This document shows, piece after piece, positions 14,101 to 24,715 of a DNA stretch of 64,000 nt (positions within the stretch are counted from its first letter, which is position 1; every line of letters begins with the position of its first letter). Source of the DNA: Sinotaia quadrata (lineage: Eukaryota > Mollusca > Gastropoda > Architaenioglossa > Viviparidae); NCBI GenBank assembly GCA_028829895.1, contig CM054179.1, forward strand, positions 73,733,663 through 73,797,662, read 5' to 3'. A model generated the notes under the pieces. It was not told the DNA's origin and made no database searches. It saw only the letters and a list, made by a program, of their open reading frames with translations. Position numbers and translations under genes: made by a program.

Positions 14101-14298
14101 CACCTTTTAGGTTTATATTATAAAATGTGTGGTACATTGTTTGCAGGCTTGTTGCGGTCATTTTTTGATACTTTGTATGATGAAGAGATCATTAGTGAAG
14201 AGACTTTCACTACATGGGAAAAAACTGATGACCAGTCTGAAGGAAAGGCTATAGCTCTGCTGAATACCCAACAGTTTTTTTTATGGCTACTTGATTGA
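338..14298 (+). CDS. eIF4G: eIF4G C-terminal half (MA3 and W2 domains), 8 exons, 5' end outside window
   Basis: Eight exons (338-488, 1247-1416, 3861-4074, 7287-7382, 8539-8685, 12193-12274, 13143-13289, 14147-14298) join with matching phases into 385 residues ending at TGA 14296-14298. The product matches the C-terminal part of eukaryotic initiation factor 4 gamma, the scaffold that links cap-bound eIF4E, eIF4A and eIF3. Residues of about 30-165 form the MA3 domain (eIF4A binding; 'ERSSQARLHIGEFL', 'EDYEIDVPKIWDYLGEL'). About 205-385 form the W2 HEAT domain ('EKIFDWIE', 'LQALFALQALVTKLEHPPG', 'FFDTLYDEEIISEETFTTWE'). Family order and spacing are conserved; the tail after the last W2 helix is shorter than in vertebrate eIF4G1/3. 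The N-terminal half lies before the window. A second eIF4G-like gene follows on the same strand, so this is probably one of two tandem paralogues. Confidence 0.93.
442..940 (+). repeat. tandem repeat seeded by the exon end and splice donor (46-49 bp, about 10 copies)
   Basis: The first copy is coding: the exon end for 'KAIVEDYLHVLDVK' plus its donor. About nine further copies follow in the intron, each with the pattern 'ctattgtggaagaatatctt', 'ttagatgtaaaagt' and often gtgagt or gtaagt. Shorter copies lack three bases. The array ends near 938 at 'attagacccgcaggg'. Confidence 0.88.
1247..1416 (+). CDS. eIF4G: eIF4G exon b: MA3
   Basis: Acceptor ttatgcag and donor gtaagt at 1417. Starts in phase 0 and ends with two bases of a Gly codon. 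'EATDCVAEW' and 'VLERSSQARLHIGEFLFHLI' are typical MA3 helices of eIF4G. Confidence 0.9.
1417..3860 (+). other. eIF4G intron, no gene seen
   Basis: AT-rich intron. It holds a perfect 38-bp direct duplication around 2480-2557 (unit beginning 'ccaaattttcataac') and no convincing exon. Short open frames near 2017-2461 have no recognisable protein features. Confidence 0.7.
3861..4074 (+). CDS. eIF4G: eIF4G exon c: end of MA3
   Basis: Acceptor tttttttccag at 3850-3860 and donor gtcagt at 4075. It completes the split Gly codon and ends in phase 0. 'DVMECAEDYEIDVPKIWDYL' matches the most conserved block of the eIF4G MA3 domain. Reading past the donor meets a stop at 4126-4128, so the open frame beyond 4074 is intronic. 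Confidence 0.9.
4075..7286 (+). other. eIF4G intron, no gene seen
   Basis: AT-rich intron with a perfect direct duplication of about 35 bp at 4851-4922 (unit 'aaatgttgaaaattacttt'). No other supported feature. Confidence 0.7.
7287..7382 (+). CDS. eIF4G: eIF4G exon d: MA3-W2 linker
   Basis: Acceptor tgttttccag and donor gtgaga at 7383; 32 full codons. The encoded 'SAQWSASGLKLKDFVKA' resembles the linker before W2 in eIF4G. Two decayed copies of the end of this exon follow in the intron. Confidence 0.82.
7340..7625 (+). repeat. decayed tandem copies of the exon d 3' end and donor
   Basis: The exon end 'atacaaagactttgtgaaac' with 'aaaaggtgagaatttacatt' recurs near 7488-7530 ('aaaagataagaaattac') and 7575-7625 ('aaaagatgagaatgtac'). 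Both later copies have lost the GT donor. A TG/TA microsatellite separates copies 1 and 2. Confidence 0.8.
7405..7450 (+). repeat. (TG)n(TA)n microsatellite
   Basis: Alternating TG then TA dinucleotides inside the eIF4G intron. Confidence 0.95.
8049..8165 (+). repeat. (TATC)n microsatellite
   Basis: About 28 tetranucleotide units with three TATG interruptions, followed by a short (AC)n tract. Confidence 0.95.
8539..8685 (+). CDS. eIF4G: eIF4G exon e: start of W2
   Basis: Acceptor tcatgcag and donor gtaagt at 8686; 49 codons in phase 0. 'LTDRLREKKTDNEKIFDWIE' matches the family block where W2 begins. Confidence 0.88.
8686..12192 (+). other. eIF4G intron
   Basis: Long AT-rich intron. Apart from the duplicated repeat at 10000-10645 I see no gene or transposon structure. 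Confidence 0.7.
10000..10645 (+). repeat. degenerate tandem duplication, about 172 bp unit
   Basis: Two units starting near 10320 and 10495 share 'gcttgactgtcattttt' / 'ccttgactgtcattttt', 'gagtactttgatgttgtctc', 'tgtttcatgaa' and 'ccatgtgctcaaa' type blocks. A partial unit with 'gagcatcatttagcaaataa' precedes them at about 10000. Probably an old dispersed repeat; family unknown. Confidence 0.65.
12193..12274 (+). CDS. eIF4G: eIF4G exon f: W2
   Basis: Acceptor ttttcccccccag and donor gtaatc at 12275. Starts in phase 0 and ends with one base of a Gly codon. 'FLHELMTAVCHSAIS' corresponds to the family block 'LVRALMTAVCYSAI'. Too short for an ORF scan; found by domain order and phase. Confidence 0.88.
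12275..13142 (+). other. eIF4G intron, nothing further seen
   Basis: AT-rich intron with ordinary splice sites at both ends and no other visible structure. Confidence 0.7.
13143..13289 (+). CDS. eIF4G: eIF4G exon g: W2 core
   Basis: Acceptor aaattcag at 13135-13142 and donor gtatgg at 13290. Completes the split Gly codon and ends with one base of the next Gly codon. 'LELQALFALQALVTKLEHPP' is the diagnostic W2 sequence of eIF4G. Confidence 0.93.
13290..14146 (+). other. eIF4G intron, nothing further seen
   Basis: AT-rich intron; the frame open past the donor at 13290 stops at 13415-13417 and is not coding. Confidence 0.7.
14147..14298 (+). CDS. eIF4G: eIF4G terminal exon: end of W2 and stop
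   Basis: Acceptor ttgtttgcag at 14137-14146, stop TGA at 14296-14298. 'LLRSFFDTLYDEEIISEETF' and 'TWEK' are the acidic/aromatic boxes of W2. The protein ends 'FFLWLLD', a few residues earlier than vertebrate eIF4G1. Confidence 0.92.
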
Positions 14299-15360
14299 GA
14301 GGAAGACAGTTGATCACCCTATTAGGTTTTTGTTTGGGGCGGGGTGTTTTTTAAACTTTTATTTTTAACTGGGTTGCGGAAAAGTCGTGTAGGGGTATTC
14401 ATTATGAGAGACAGTTTACTTCATGTTAATAATAAGTCATGCAAGAAATGTTGACAAGCAACTTTTAAATGAGCAAGTATCTTGCTGTTTACTAAATATT
14501 TAAGAATCAAAATTTTGAAACTTTTTTTCCTCATTCCTTGTTAATTCGTGATGGGCAAAGCTTTTATTTTTATTACTAATGTTATTTTAAATTAAATTAA
14601 ATTTGTTCCATCTCAAGTGAAAAAGGTATTTAATGGATTGATTATATTATCATCTTCCCTTTGAGATTGTTATTTTTATGTATTGATTTCCATTTTCATT
14701 AACTGTCCCTCTGATTTGTCTAACTTAGACAATGCCTGCATAACTTTGCTTGAAAGATTTGTTTCAAGCGACTCAGACTATTCTCATTGGTCTTCAGTAA
14801 AGAAACCTACAAGTCAAAATTATTGGAAAACTAAAATAAAAATGTATTAATTATAGTCCTGAAATTGAAAAACTGTTCATGTGTATCTGAATTGTTTGTT
14901 CATGAATGAAATATTTTCTAATATGAATGATTATTAATATTCAAAACTAAGCCCGAACCTGTGAAATTAAAAGAAGTATTATATTAAAGTGAAACGTAAA
15001 ACGTTCAGCAAAACTGCTTCTTTGAGAAGCATGTTTTTCCTTTACTGATTGCTATTAGGCAGAAACTTAATTTGAAGTATTTGTACATTTACATTTTGTA
15101 CATATTGAAAGAAAACCAGCATGGCACTTGTGGTAGTTGAGCAGCGTATCTGATGATGGTTCTTCACGGAGTGTTGTTTGCTGCTTTCTCTCTCTTTCTT
15201 TCTCGAGTAAAAGATGTCTTTTGGTGTAAAAGTAATAAGAAGGTGCTAATGTCTTTTCCATGTTTTTTCCATGGTTATGTCTATTTGGAAATGCATACCA
15301 TGTCAATGCATTGCATAATTAAAATTTCTGGATGCGCTTGGATGTATTGTAAATAAAATA
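14299..15360 (+). other. 3' UTR of eIF4G (approximate)
   Basis: Sequence after the stop codon has no further exon signal. AATAAA occurs at 14835-14840 and at 15352-15357, so cleavage sites near 14860 or 15380 are plausible. End position is inferred. Confidence 0.5.
15352..15357 (+). terminator. candidate polyadenylation signal AATAAA
   Basis: Canonical hexamer about 1.05 kb after the eIF4G stop. An alternative lies at 14835-14840. No downstream GU-rich element is decisive in either case. Confidence 0.4.
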
Positions 15361-15379
15361 AGAACTATTTAAGGAAAAA

Positions 15380-16284
15380 ACAGAATTTATTTGTTACTGT
15401 ATATTGAATGCTATATGAAGTATTCTCATCTATTTTTTTGTTCAACCATATTCACTTAGCAATTGGTATTATTATGAAATCTATATTAGATTTCTCAAGG
15501 AATTAAGTCACTTGCATATGGTCTTTCTTATTTTAGTTTGATATTTACAGCTGGGGCAGTGTTCATTCCTGGTAAATTCAATAGTCAACCATCTTGTCCA
15601 TTTTTAACAATCAGATGCAAATATATTAATATGAGGTGACTGGACTGTATGGGATTATAATGACAGGAAATCTTACGAAAAATTGTGTATTATTAGACAC
15701 TTTGACCTTGACTTTTACTTTGATAGTTATCTGTTGAAGAATTGTGTTTTGAAATTTTGACTATGACTCTCACTTTGATATTATCTGTCATATTTGAAAA
15801 ATATACCCATATTACTTCTTTGTGTAGTATGGCACTAAATGGGTAATTTGACTCTTAGACTTTCACTGAAAGTGAAGGATGCAAACATGCACAGACAATA
15901 CATAAAGTCCATACAGTTTTTGGGGACAGTATTATTATTTAAATTAAATAAGCTAATAATTATTTCTAAATAAAGAAATAACATTATCTAAATATTTTAT
16001 CTAATATTAAGATGTGAATGGGTGGGAATATGTAAGCTTGTTGGTAGACAGTGTAAAGGATAAATAGGTGGATGGATGGATGGTTCAGAATACAACTGGG
16101 GCACAAATTTTAAGTGTCACCTATGGTGCATGAAACCCTTACGCCAGCCCTGAGCACATTCCTTACACTGTTTGAATGCAGGAGAGCATTTTTCTTTCAA
16201 ATGATTCATAAGAAAGGTGGCTTTCCTACCATTCAATCTCGGTCAAGGAGTAATAATAAGTATTACATGGCTCGCTTATGCTTG
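15380..16284. other. intergenic, nothing recognisable
   Basis: AT-rich sequence with a short GGAT run near 16070-16085. No gene, RNA or transposon end that I can support. Confidence 0.6.
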
Positions 16285-16630
16285 AAACACAATACACAGC
16301 ATACATACAAATTAATTGACTTAAATACCCAATATCAAACACAATATATAGCATACATACAAATGAATTGACTTACAACACCAAGTACTAAACACAATAT
16401 ATCATAAATACAAATGAGTTTACTTAACAACACCCAGTACCAAACACAATATACAGCATGCATTCAAATGAATTGACTAAACAACACCCAGGACCAAACA
16501 ATAAATACCATACATACAAATGATTTGACTTCTTACAACACCCAGTACCAAACACAATATATAGCATACATACAAATGAACAGTCTTACAGTATTCAACA
16601 CGATACACAGCATACATACAAATGAACTGA
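16285..16630 (+). repeat. minisatellite, about 55 bp unit, 6-7 copies
   Basis: Units read 'aaacacaatatatagcatac' then 'atacaaatgaattgactta' and 'acaacacccagtacc', with small indels between copies. Confidence 0.9.
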
Positions 16631-17159
16631 TTTGGGAAATTAGCATCCAGTTTTAAGCCTTGGGGTTGTTGCCCGATTCGCCAGAGGAAATGGATAAACT
16701 CTAGGACAATGTGTGTTCTCTTCCTGTCTACTGATAACCCCATATAATTCAGAAGAGAGATGAGAGCAGCCTTCTGTTATTGATCCTTGTATGCACAAGG
16801 TCAGTGTTACGGGAAGCGACCTTTATTTCACAAACATCAATATCTGTTATGGACCTTTGCGTGTACAAGATCAGCATCAACAAGAACTAACTTTTCTTTA
16901 TGAACATTGGTATCTTTCAGTTTTCAGAAACTTTGTTTGTATGTACTCTGTATAAACATAATTGTTATCAAAGAAGTAGCTGCCTTGTATTTATCAATCT
17001 CTTGTTGTTGGATGTTAGTGTACTATTCCTCGTCATATTAGGATGATGGCAGCTTCCTGGGTCGGCGTTGTAGAAGTTAGAAATAATAAGTATTGAAGAC
17101 TTGTTGATATATTGTTGTTAATAAATTTTTCTTTCTTTTCTGTTTTTAAAGAAAGAAAA

Positions 17160-18740
17160 AGAAGAAAGGAATGTATGATGTCAACGCCACTTAGTTAATG
17201 ATTATTATTATGATTAATTAATTAACCATCCAAACTAATTACAAGTGAGGAGAATCTTAATTTATTTATTAATGATCCTCCAGTAGATACCACTTGTCTC
17301 TCTCACTTGGCAGATATATGGGCGCTGTAAACATTTTCTCTCTTCCACAACATAAAACATTTACTGTCACAAATATTCCGTAGGTGGAAAACTTCTTACT
17401 AAAGGAGAAGACAAATCTGTCTTTAATCTATATTTAGCTAGCCCCCATCCACCCATTTTCTTCTCCAACAATAAGTTATCAAAGTGCATAAGGTCTATAA
17501 ATTTATTAAATCGACAATCAAATATACATATGACAAATACAATTAAATAGATTACTTGCCATCAGTATTTCCAGAACCCTCGTTTGGATAATTTTATGTT
17601 TGCACAGCTCTTATCCAGAAAATACAATTCATCAGTATGTCAATACAAATCACTGGATAGTCTTATTAGAGAACAGAAATGGAGTTATAGAGATAAATGA
17701 TAACAGTTTTACATAACTTTGTTTCACTGCTGTCTCAATAGTCCTTCTGTGCACCTTTGCAACAAATACATGGTTATTGTCAGCAGTTATTACATCAGCT
17801 CCATATGCCTCATTCACACATTGAAAAACACTGTTCTGCTACTTAGTTAATATGGGCACTTCTTTTTGCCCTGTCAACTCCTTCAAACAGAACAATAATT
17901 GTAGCAATGTCCAACAACTTCTCTACACTAGAAATTGTTCAGGTAGTTGGCATATCTTGCTGCTACTCATCAGTAGAGTGTAGTATGTTCTTATACTTAC
18001 ATGCTGCTTCCCACCTTTATCATGGTAGGTCGTAGTGGTTTACAAACAATAAACCAGGAGGTTAAATCAAATGTTGAAATGAAAGCAGAAAAGGCTACTT
18101 GTCTCTGCAAAATATAAGCAGAGAACAAATGCTAAGCTTCCAGTTTATCGCTTTATAACTCCATTCATTTCCAGTCTCAACTTACAGTTTCCTGCAACCA
18201 TATTTATTAGCATAATAAGTACAGCATGTCGAAACAAAACAATGTCAAGTGATTAGTACACAACAGCTTAGTTGAAACGTAGAAATAATAGTCTGCTCAC
18301 ATAATACATCTTATTAAAACACAAATAAAACATATCAATAGCAAAAGTATATGAAACATTTCTAAGTCCATTCTCTCTCAATCAGTTGGCTAACTCACCA
18401 TTAAGCTAACAGCCGCCTTTCAAAACCAGACTTCTTTGCCACTTCAAATATAAGTGATTAGACAGTATATTTCTCTACAGTCTACAGCAATAAAACTTTT
18501 TAATCTCAGCCCATTGGCTGGTCTCGTTCTCCTAAATCATAACCATTGGATAATAAAAATTACTCACTGGTTTGCATCAGCAATATCTAGAACACTCTCT
18601 ACTCTAGTTGTTTACTTCCAACTCAGACACTTTCAAAATACGTCCAAGGTCGGGCTACTCTGACAATTTAACAATTTATATAACAATTAAATTATAAAAT
18701 AGGGATAGGCAAATTTACTCCTAACAGAATGAATGGTAAC
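17160..18740 (+). repeat. dispersed repeat, copy 1 (about 1.55 kb)
   Basis: The start ('gattattattatgattaatt' and 'ctaattacaagtgaggagaa') and the end ('caatttatataacaattaaa' ... 'ataggcaaatttactcc') recur at 38205-38745, which lacks the middle. Similar starting sequence is seen near 21745-21800. It may be an LTR or a non-autonomous transposon; no coding domain is visible. Confidence 0.55.
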
Positions 18741-18837
18741 ACATAAGCAGTTCAAATGGATGGCATTTAAATAGATTTATTAAATCAGCAATGTGTATTA
18801 ACGTTCATCCTTTGAATATGGGCAAAGGATTGCGCGC

Positions 18838-19115
18838 GAGGCCAGTGTCTGATTGTTTATTACTCGCCAGTGTCTGATTGTTTTTTACTCGCCAGTGTCT
18901 GATTGTTTATTAGTCGCCAGTGTCTGATTGTTTATTAGTCGCCAGTGTCTGATTGTTTATTAGTCGCCAATATCTGATTGTTTATTAGTCGCCAGTGTCT
19001 GATTATTTATTAGTCGCCAATATCTGATTGTTTATTAGTCGCCAGTATCTGATTGTTTATTAGTCGCCAGTGTCTGTTTATTACTATTAGTCGCCAGAAT
19101 CTGATTGTTTATAAT
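18838..19115 (+). repeat. minisatellite, 25 bp unit, about 11 copies
   Basis: Unit 'gccagtgtctgattgtttat' plus 'tagtc', with variants containing 'caatatctg'. Confidence 0.95.
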
Positions 19116-20343
19116 GGCCTATGCTCATATCTTCCTGTACCTGGTTTAAGATGTAACTGATGGGTGACAGACATACAGACAGATAATCTTGGCTACACAC
19201 ACCGGGTAATAAATGGCTCAATAAATCTGGCCCCCAGGTGTTTTCTGCCTCATTTAACATAGAATAAAAGAGAAATACATATATTACAAAATGACAGACA
19301 TAATTATGAAATAATAAGAATTTAACAACGAGATAAGCAAACAAAAATAATAATGTTATAAAACAATAACAGAATTTAAATAAGGAAAAGTTTAAATTTT
19401 CGGGACAGCGCAAATGCCACTATATAGGAATAGCTCACCCTGTACTATCATTGCAAAAATGCAGGTTCATATATTTAGTATCTGATAGTAGCTCTCTAAG
19501 GAATTCTTTCATAAGACAACTGTCTCAGAAAGGATCCCCTTCTAAGAATAATTCCTCTCTAAGACGATTTCTCTCAATGTCGAATCTTTGACCCAGAGAC
19601 TTAGCTTTGTCGTGCCAAAGCCGTTCTTTTTTTCTGAGTGGTCTCCCTTTGCCTCTTGTGGGGCGAACCATTACTCAGTCTATTTCAACACAACCCAAAA
19701 CGGTAAACCAGAAAAGCAAACCAGGAACCCTGCAATAATTTGTATACAGCTTTTAATATTTTATCTTATACATGATAATTCAATTGTGAAGTGGACTGTG
19801 TTCCCATGTTCACAATTTTCAGCTAACTTCTCCTGGGACCTCCTCCTTACATGTTTTCGGGCTGAAGGAAATGGGTAATGAAGGTCGCACTGGTTTGGTG
19901 CTCACCCACCCTCTATTCAGTCTATTGGATGGGGATGGGGTCTGAACACTTATAAAACAATACGATTATATTAGTTGTTGAGAGGTTAAAAAAAATCTAC
20001 TCAAAGTGCATTGTTACGAAAATATTTACAGTAGAGTTGTGTTCCCTTTGTTGGATATATTCTTGTGATCTATAGTTATAATACTTACTCACGGAAATAT
20101 AGAACCTATACAAGTTGCATGAACCAGTTTGGAGTATGAGATTATACCCTTGCACTTGAGCAAGGACCTATAGCGAATCTAATGAGTGGTGCTATAAGCA
20201 GCAAATAAAAATTCATACACATTTTTTGTTGGGGGTGGGGGTGGGAGCAATAAAAAGTTAAACCAATTTGGTTTCAAAAACTGAGATAACCATTATATAG
20301 CAATACTGCTTGAAAACCATGTTCATGGTTAAAAAGCGACAAT
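19116..20343. other. intergenic, no gene seen
   Basis: Open frames here are short and have no domain features. No repeat structure is obvious. Confidence 0.55.
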
Positions 20344-20632
20344 GTTATGCCATGCGATGCAAAGTATCATTATGTTCTAACATACAGGTCATTAACCATG
20401 AATGATAGAGTTGTCTGTCCTATATACACTGCATTGTGTTGTAGCTGTGTACTGTGCCGTGAATACCTGTGGTTTGGATTTGCTGTGTTTTCATTTCTTG
20501 CTGTTACTTTGAGTCTGTCTGTACATAGAGAGCGTTTATAATAAAATAAACAGATCTCTTTCATAAGGAACCTGTGTATATCTTATTATCATCAGCCATT
20601 CCACCATATTGAGGTACCACACCACACCCAAT
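20344..20632 (+). mobile_element. LTR-like remnant preceding a primer-binding site
   Basis: Starts TGTTATGCC, contains polyadenylation-type 'aataaaataaa' at about 20540, and ends near 'accacacca' just before a PBS-like sequence. This is the layout of a 5' LTR. I find no second LTR or pol region nearby, so it is a fragment. Boundaries are approximate. Confidence 0.45.
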
Positions 20633-20642
20633 TTTTTACGTT

Positions 20643-20660
20643 TGGCGCTGTGAGCAGGAG
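20643..20660 (+). other. putative tRNA primer-binding site
   Basis: TGGCGCTGTGAGCAGGAG starts with TGG (complement of a tRNA CCA end) and is nearly the same as the PBS of the LTR element at 40253. A second partial copy ('cgcgctgtgagctgg') lies at about 20688. Confidence 0.5.
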
Positions 20661-20699
20661 AGAAATGCCACACTCATTTTTAACATTTCGCGCTGTGAG

Positions 20700-21310
20700 C
20701 TGGAAAATACTACCTATTTACATATAATTATGTGTACGTGTATGTTGTGAGGTGGGGTACTGTATAATCTCCTGTTAAACGCTTTACTATGTTCGGTTTA
20801 AAAAAAAAAAATCTTTATGTTGATGGTGATTGACGCACAAACACTACTAATGGAAGATAAATATCGTATCGACTCGTTACAAGCCCCCTCCCACACACAG
20901 TTTACCACCGAGAAGTAACAAAACAATACAAACTTACAAGATGAAATTACATACAGATGAAATGATAAGATTTAACAAGAAGTATAGGAAATAACGATTT
21001 ATATCAATAAAATAAAAGAAGATAAAAGGCTATTTAATGAAATACAGGACACAGTCTAATTCAACAACAATAATACAGAATCTAGCCAGCCTAAATTTTA
21101 AAGTAATACAGTTAATTCACAGTGTCTATCAGTGGAAGTTTATCATTGTTCACAGTGAGGAAAGATAAATATACACTGTTCATTATTCTCTTTCTTATTC
21201 CGAATCTCTTCTTATGAAAAAAAGTCACAAAGTATACTATTCAAAATCTGTCTCAGATTCCAAGACTAGCTAGCAAAAATCATACAAGAAAATATCTGAA
21301 TGAAAATCCT
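20700..21310. other. intergenic, no gene seen
   Basis: Possibly degraded interior of the LTR remnant upstream, but no gag or pol motif can be read. Confidence 0.45.
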
Positions 21311-21735
21311 CTCAAGTTGCATCTAAGGAAAATCATTAAAAAAATATATTTGAGTGAACAGTCATATAACTTATCTCTCTTTAATTAAAAATCCTATTAA
21401 TCTGAGTGAAAAATCATACAACTTATCTCTCTGTAATTAAAAATCCTATTAATCTGAGTGAAAAATCATACAGCGTAAGTCTCCTAAATTAAAAATCAAT
21501 TTTTAATCTGTGAAAACTTATAGAATGTATCTCTCTATAATTCAAAATCATATTAAACTGTGTGAAAAATCATACACCTTAACTCTGCATGAAAAATCCT
21601 ATTAATCTGAGTGAAAAACCATACAACGCGTTTCTCTCAAATTAAAAATCCTATTAATATGAGTGAAAAAGCAAACAACATAAGTCTCTAAAATTAAAAA
21701 TCCTATTAATGTGAGTGAAAAATCTTACAACATAA
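21311..21735 (+). repeat. minisatellite, about 52 bp unit, about 8 copies
   Basis: Units share 'aattaaaaatcctattaatc' then 'gagtgaaaaatcatacaac', with drift and indels. Confidence 0.92.
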
Positions 21736-21929
21736 CTGAGATACAATGCCACCCTAGTTATTGGTTGTAATTATGATTATCATTAATAATCAACCATAGT
21801 TTGCTAATACGTTTTTAAAATACAGTATCATTCATACTTAAACAATTAACGTTATCTTATTCTTTAGGATTTCTGGTCTCACAACTCAAAATAAAGAAAG
21901 CACAAATTCCTTTCTCTATCGTCCTTGTC

Positions 21930-22290
21930 AATTATTTAGTGACTATATTACGCACAACTAACTGGGCAGTCATTTTCTACTTTACTAAGCACAACTATCT
22001 GGTTAGTCATTTAGTGACTATACTACGCATGACTATCTAGTCAGTTATTTGGTGACTTTGCTGCCCACAACTATCTCAGTATCTGATCAGTCATTTAGGG
22101 ACTCCACTACACACAATTATGAGGTCAGTCATTTAGTGACCCCACTATACACAACTATCAGGTTAGTAATGCATTTAGTGACCCCACTACAAAAAAATGT
22201 CAAGTTTGTCATTTAGTGACTATACTACATACAATTATAAGGTCAGTCATTTAGTGACTATACTACAAACAACTATGAGGTAAGTCAAAG
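21930..22290 (+). repeat. minisatellite, about 40 bp unit, 8-9 copies
   Basis: Units share 'cagtcatttagtgactatac' and 'tacacacaactat', with variable spacing. Confidence 0.9.
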
Positions 22291-22433
22291 GAGACCTTCT
22301 ATCCAAACGTCTATTCTGTTTTTGTAATGAAAAGCGACAAAAATTGATTCACAACATCACGTGACACAGGTTTATCCCTTCCTTTATTGTTTTTCATGAA
22401 TTGGCTTTAATTCTCTGTCCCTGTGGTTAATGC

Positions 22434-22434
<1 letters not shown>

Positions 22435-22499
<65 letters not shown>
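22435..22499 (+). repeat. (TG)n microsatellite
   Basis: About 32 uninterrupted TG units. Confidence 0.98.
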
Positions 22500-22501
<2 letters not shown>

Positions 22502-23139
22502 ATAAGTACATGTATACATAGGGAATTTTTTTACAATACATATTATGGGATTATATGGTGCAGCTCTAAGTGAGGTATATATATATTGTTAATTTAAAAC
22601 GGTGGGGTAAGCTTAGCTCATTATTAATCTAGATAGTTCCAGAACTACATCTGATTTATTTTTCAAGGGGACCTATATCTTCCTATATATCAGAGTCTCC
22701 TTTTGAAAACCCGTGGCCAGGCAACTGATTTGTTACTTAAGGGACGACGTAGGAAGACACTAACACACCACGTTGTAAACACATGGAATCATGGATAGAC
22801 GTCACTACAACATATACAGGAAAGAACGCTCAAATTGACAACAATTCAAGTAATTCATATAAATAAAACACTGTAATGAGAAGGAAGTATGAACCAATCT
22901 AAGAAGAAATAAAAAATCAGTACAGTACGTCTACTGTTAGAACAATACATTTCCCAGGGGGAAAAAGATAAATCACTACAGAGAAGTTGTGTTTACTTTT
23001 GACAGTAAAATTAACAGTTGTTTTTATTCACAGAAGACCACGTGAAAGCTACATTCACCACTCATCCATATTCACTGGATGACCTTAGAACTCCGTTTAC
23101 TCAGAGTCCTTTTCCAATGAAAAACACTCACGATGTCCC
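22500..23139. other. intergenic, nothing recognisable
   Basis: No gene or repeat structure that I can support. Confidence 0.5.
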
Positions 23140-23290
23140 CTGTCCCCCATATAACGTCCACTACACCCGTTATGACATCCCCTGTTCCAGTTATGACGAC
23201 CTTGCATCTGTTATGACATCCCCTATTCCCGTTATGACGACCATGCACCCGTTATGACGTCCCCTGTTCCAGTTATGACGGTTATAACTA
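23140..23290 (+). repeat. short tandem repeat with 'gttatgac' core
   Basis: About seven irregular units of roughly 20 bp, such as 'cccgttatgacatcccctgt' and 'ccagttatgacg'. Confidence 0.8.
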
Positions 23291-23504
23291 AGAATATGGC
23301 ACCGGGCTTACTCGAGAGTTCAGATACAATTCCAAGTCAGACGACAGGAGTACGGCAACATTTGTAATTTATGTGTTGGCCTTCTGGCTCTAATATTAAC
23401 CAATGCCGACGTATGAACTTCTCCCTTGGGTTTTCCCCTTCCCCTGTCAGAGAGTCCTGTTTGACCTTGGCCCTGAACTGACCCGCATCGGGTGTGCACG
23501 CTCG

Positions 23505-23810
23505 CTTCCACAAGACTTGTCAAACAAAGAGCCACAACATAATACAGCCAGCTAAATATAATACACAAGACTTGTCAAACGAACAGCCACAACATAGTAC
23601 AGCCAGCTAAATATGATACTCAAGACCTGTCAAACAAACAGCCATGACGCTACAGACAGGACAGTCAGCTAATTATGGCCACATACAATGCACTAGACTT
23701 GTCAACAAATTACCAGAACACTGTACAGACACCTAATTATAGACACATAATACAAAAGACTTGTCAAACAAACGACCACGACACAGTACAGTCAGCTAAT
23801 TATGACAGGG
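23505..23810 (+). repeat. minisatellite, about 55-60 bp unit, about 5 copies
   Basis: Units share 'caagacttgtcaaacaaaca', 'gccacaacatagtacag' and 'cagctaaatatgata'. Confidence 0.9.
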
Positions 23811-23874
23811 ACAGTGGTTTTCAGAAACGTCATACAGAGAGAAATAAAGTTTTTCTCTCAATGAATGGTCACAT

Positions 23875-24715
23875 ACTTATCATTGTGTGTCTTTAAAATA
23901 AATTATCACACACTTCTCATTATGTGTCTTTAAATTATTACACACGTCTCATTATGTGTCTTTAAATTATTACACACTTCTCATTATGTTCTTTAATTGT
24001 CACACTTCTCATTATGTGTCTTTAAATTATTACAAACTTTTCATTATATCTTTAAATTATTACACACTTCTCATTATGTTCTTTAAATTATCACACACTT
24101 CTCATTATGTGTCTTTAAATTATTACACACTTCTCATTATGTGTCTTTAAATTATTACACACTTCTCATTATGTCTTTAAATTATCACACACTTCTCATT
24201 ATTTCTTTAAATTATCACACACTTCTCATTATGTGTCTTTAAATTATTACACACTTCTCATTATATCTTTAAATTATTACACACTTCTCATTATGTTCTT
24301 TAAATTATCACACATTTCTCATTATGTGTCTTTAAATTATTACACACTTCTCATTATATCTTTAAATTATTACACACTTCTCATTATGTTCTTTAAATTA
24401 TCACACACTTCTCATTATGTGTCTTTAAATAATTATACGCTTCTTATTATGTGTCTTTAAATTATTACACACTTCTCATTATGTTCTTTAATTGTCACAC
24501 TTCTCATTATTTTTTTAAATTATCACACACTTCATATTTTGTGTCTTTAAATTATCACATACTTCCCGTTAAATGTCTTTAAATTATCAAATTCTTCTCA
24601 GTAGGCGTCTTTAAATTATCACATTCTTCTCATTATGTGTCTTTAAATTATCGCATATTATTCTGATTATGTGTCGTACACTTCTCATTATCGTACACTT
24701 CTCATTATGTGTCCA
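23875..24715 (+). repeat. minisatellite, about 29-33 bp unit, roughly 26 copies
   Basis: Units read 'ttaaattattacacacttct' then 'cattatgtgtcttt'. A few sub-blocks recur as larger repeats (for example 24040-24130 and 24250-24430). The repeated YYTLLI peptides in a + strand frame are by-products of the array. Confidence 0.95.

Noticed and set aside
23875..24715. Regularly spaced repeats resembling a CRISPR array
   Set aside because: The units are contiguous tandem copies without unique spacers, in an animal genome with introns.
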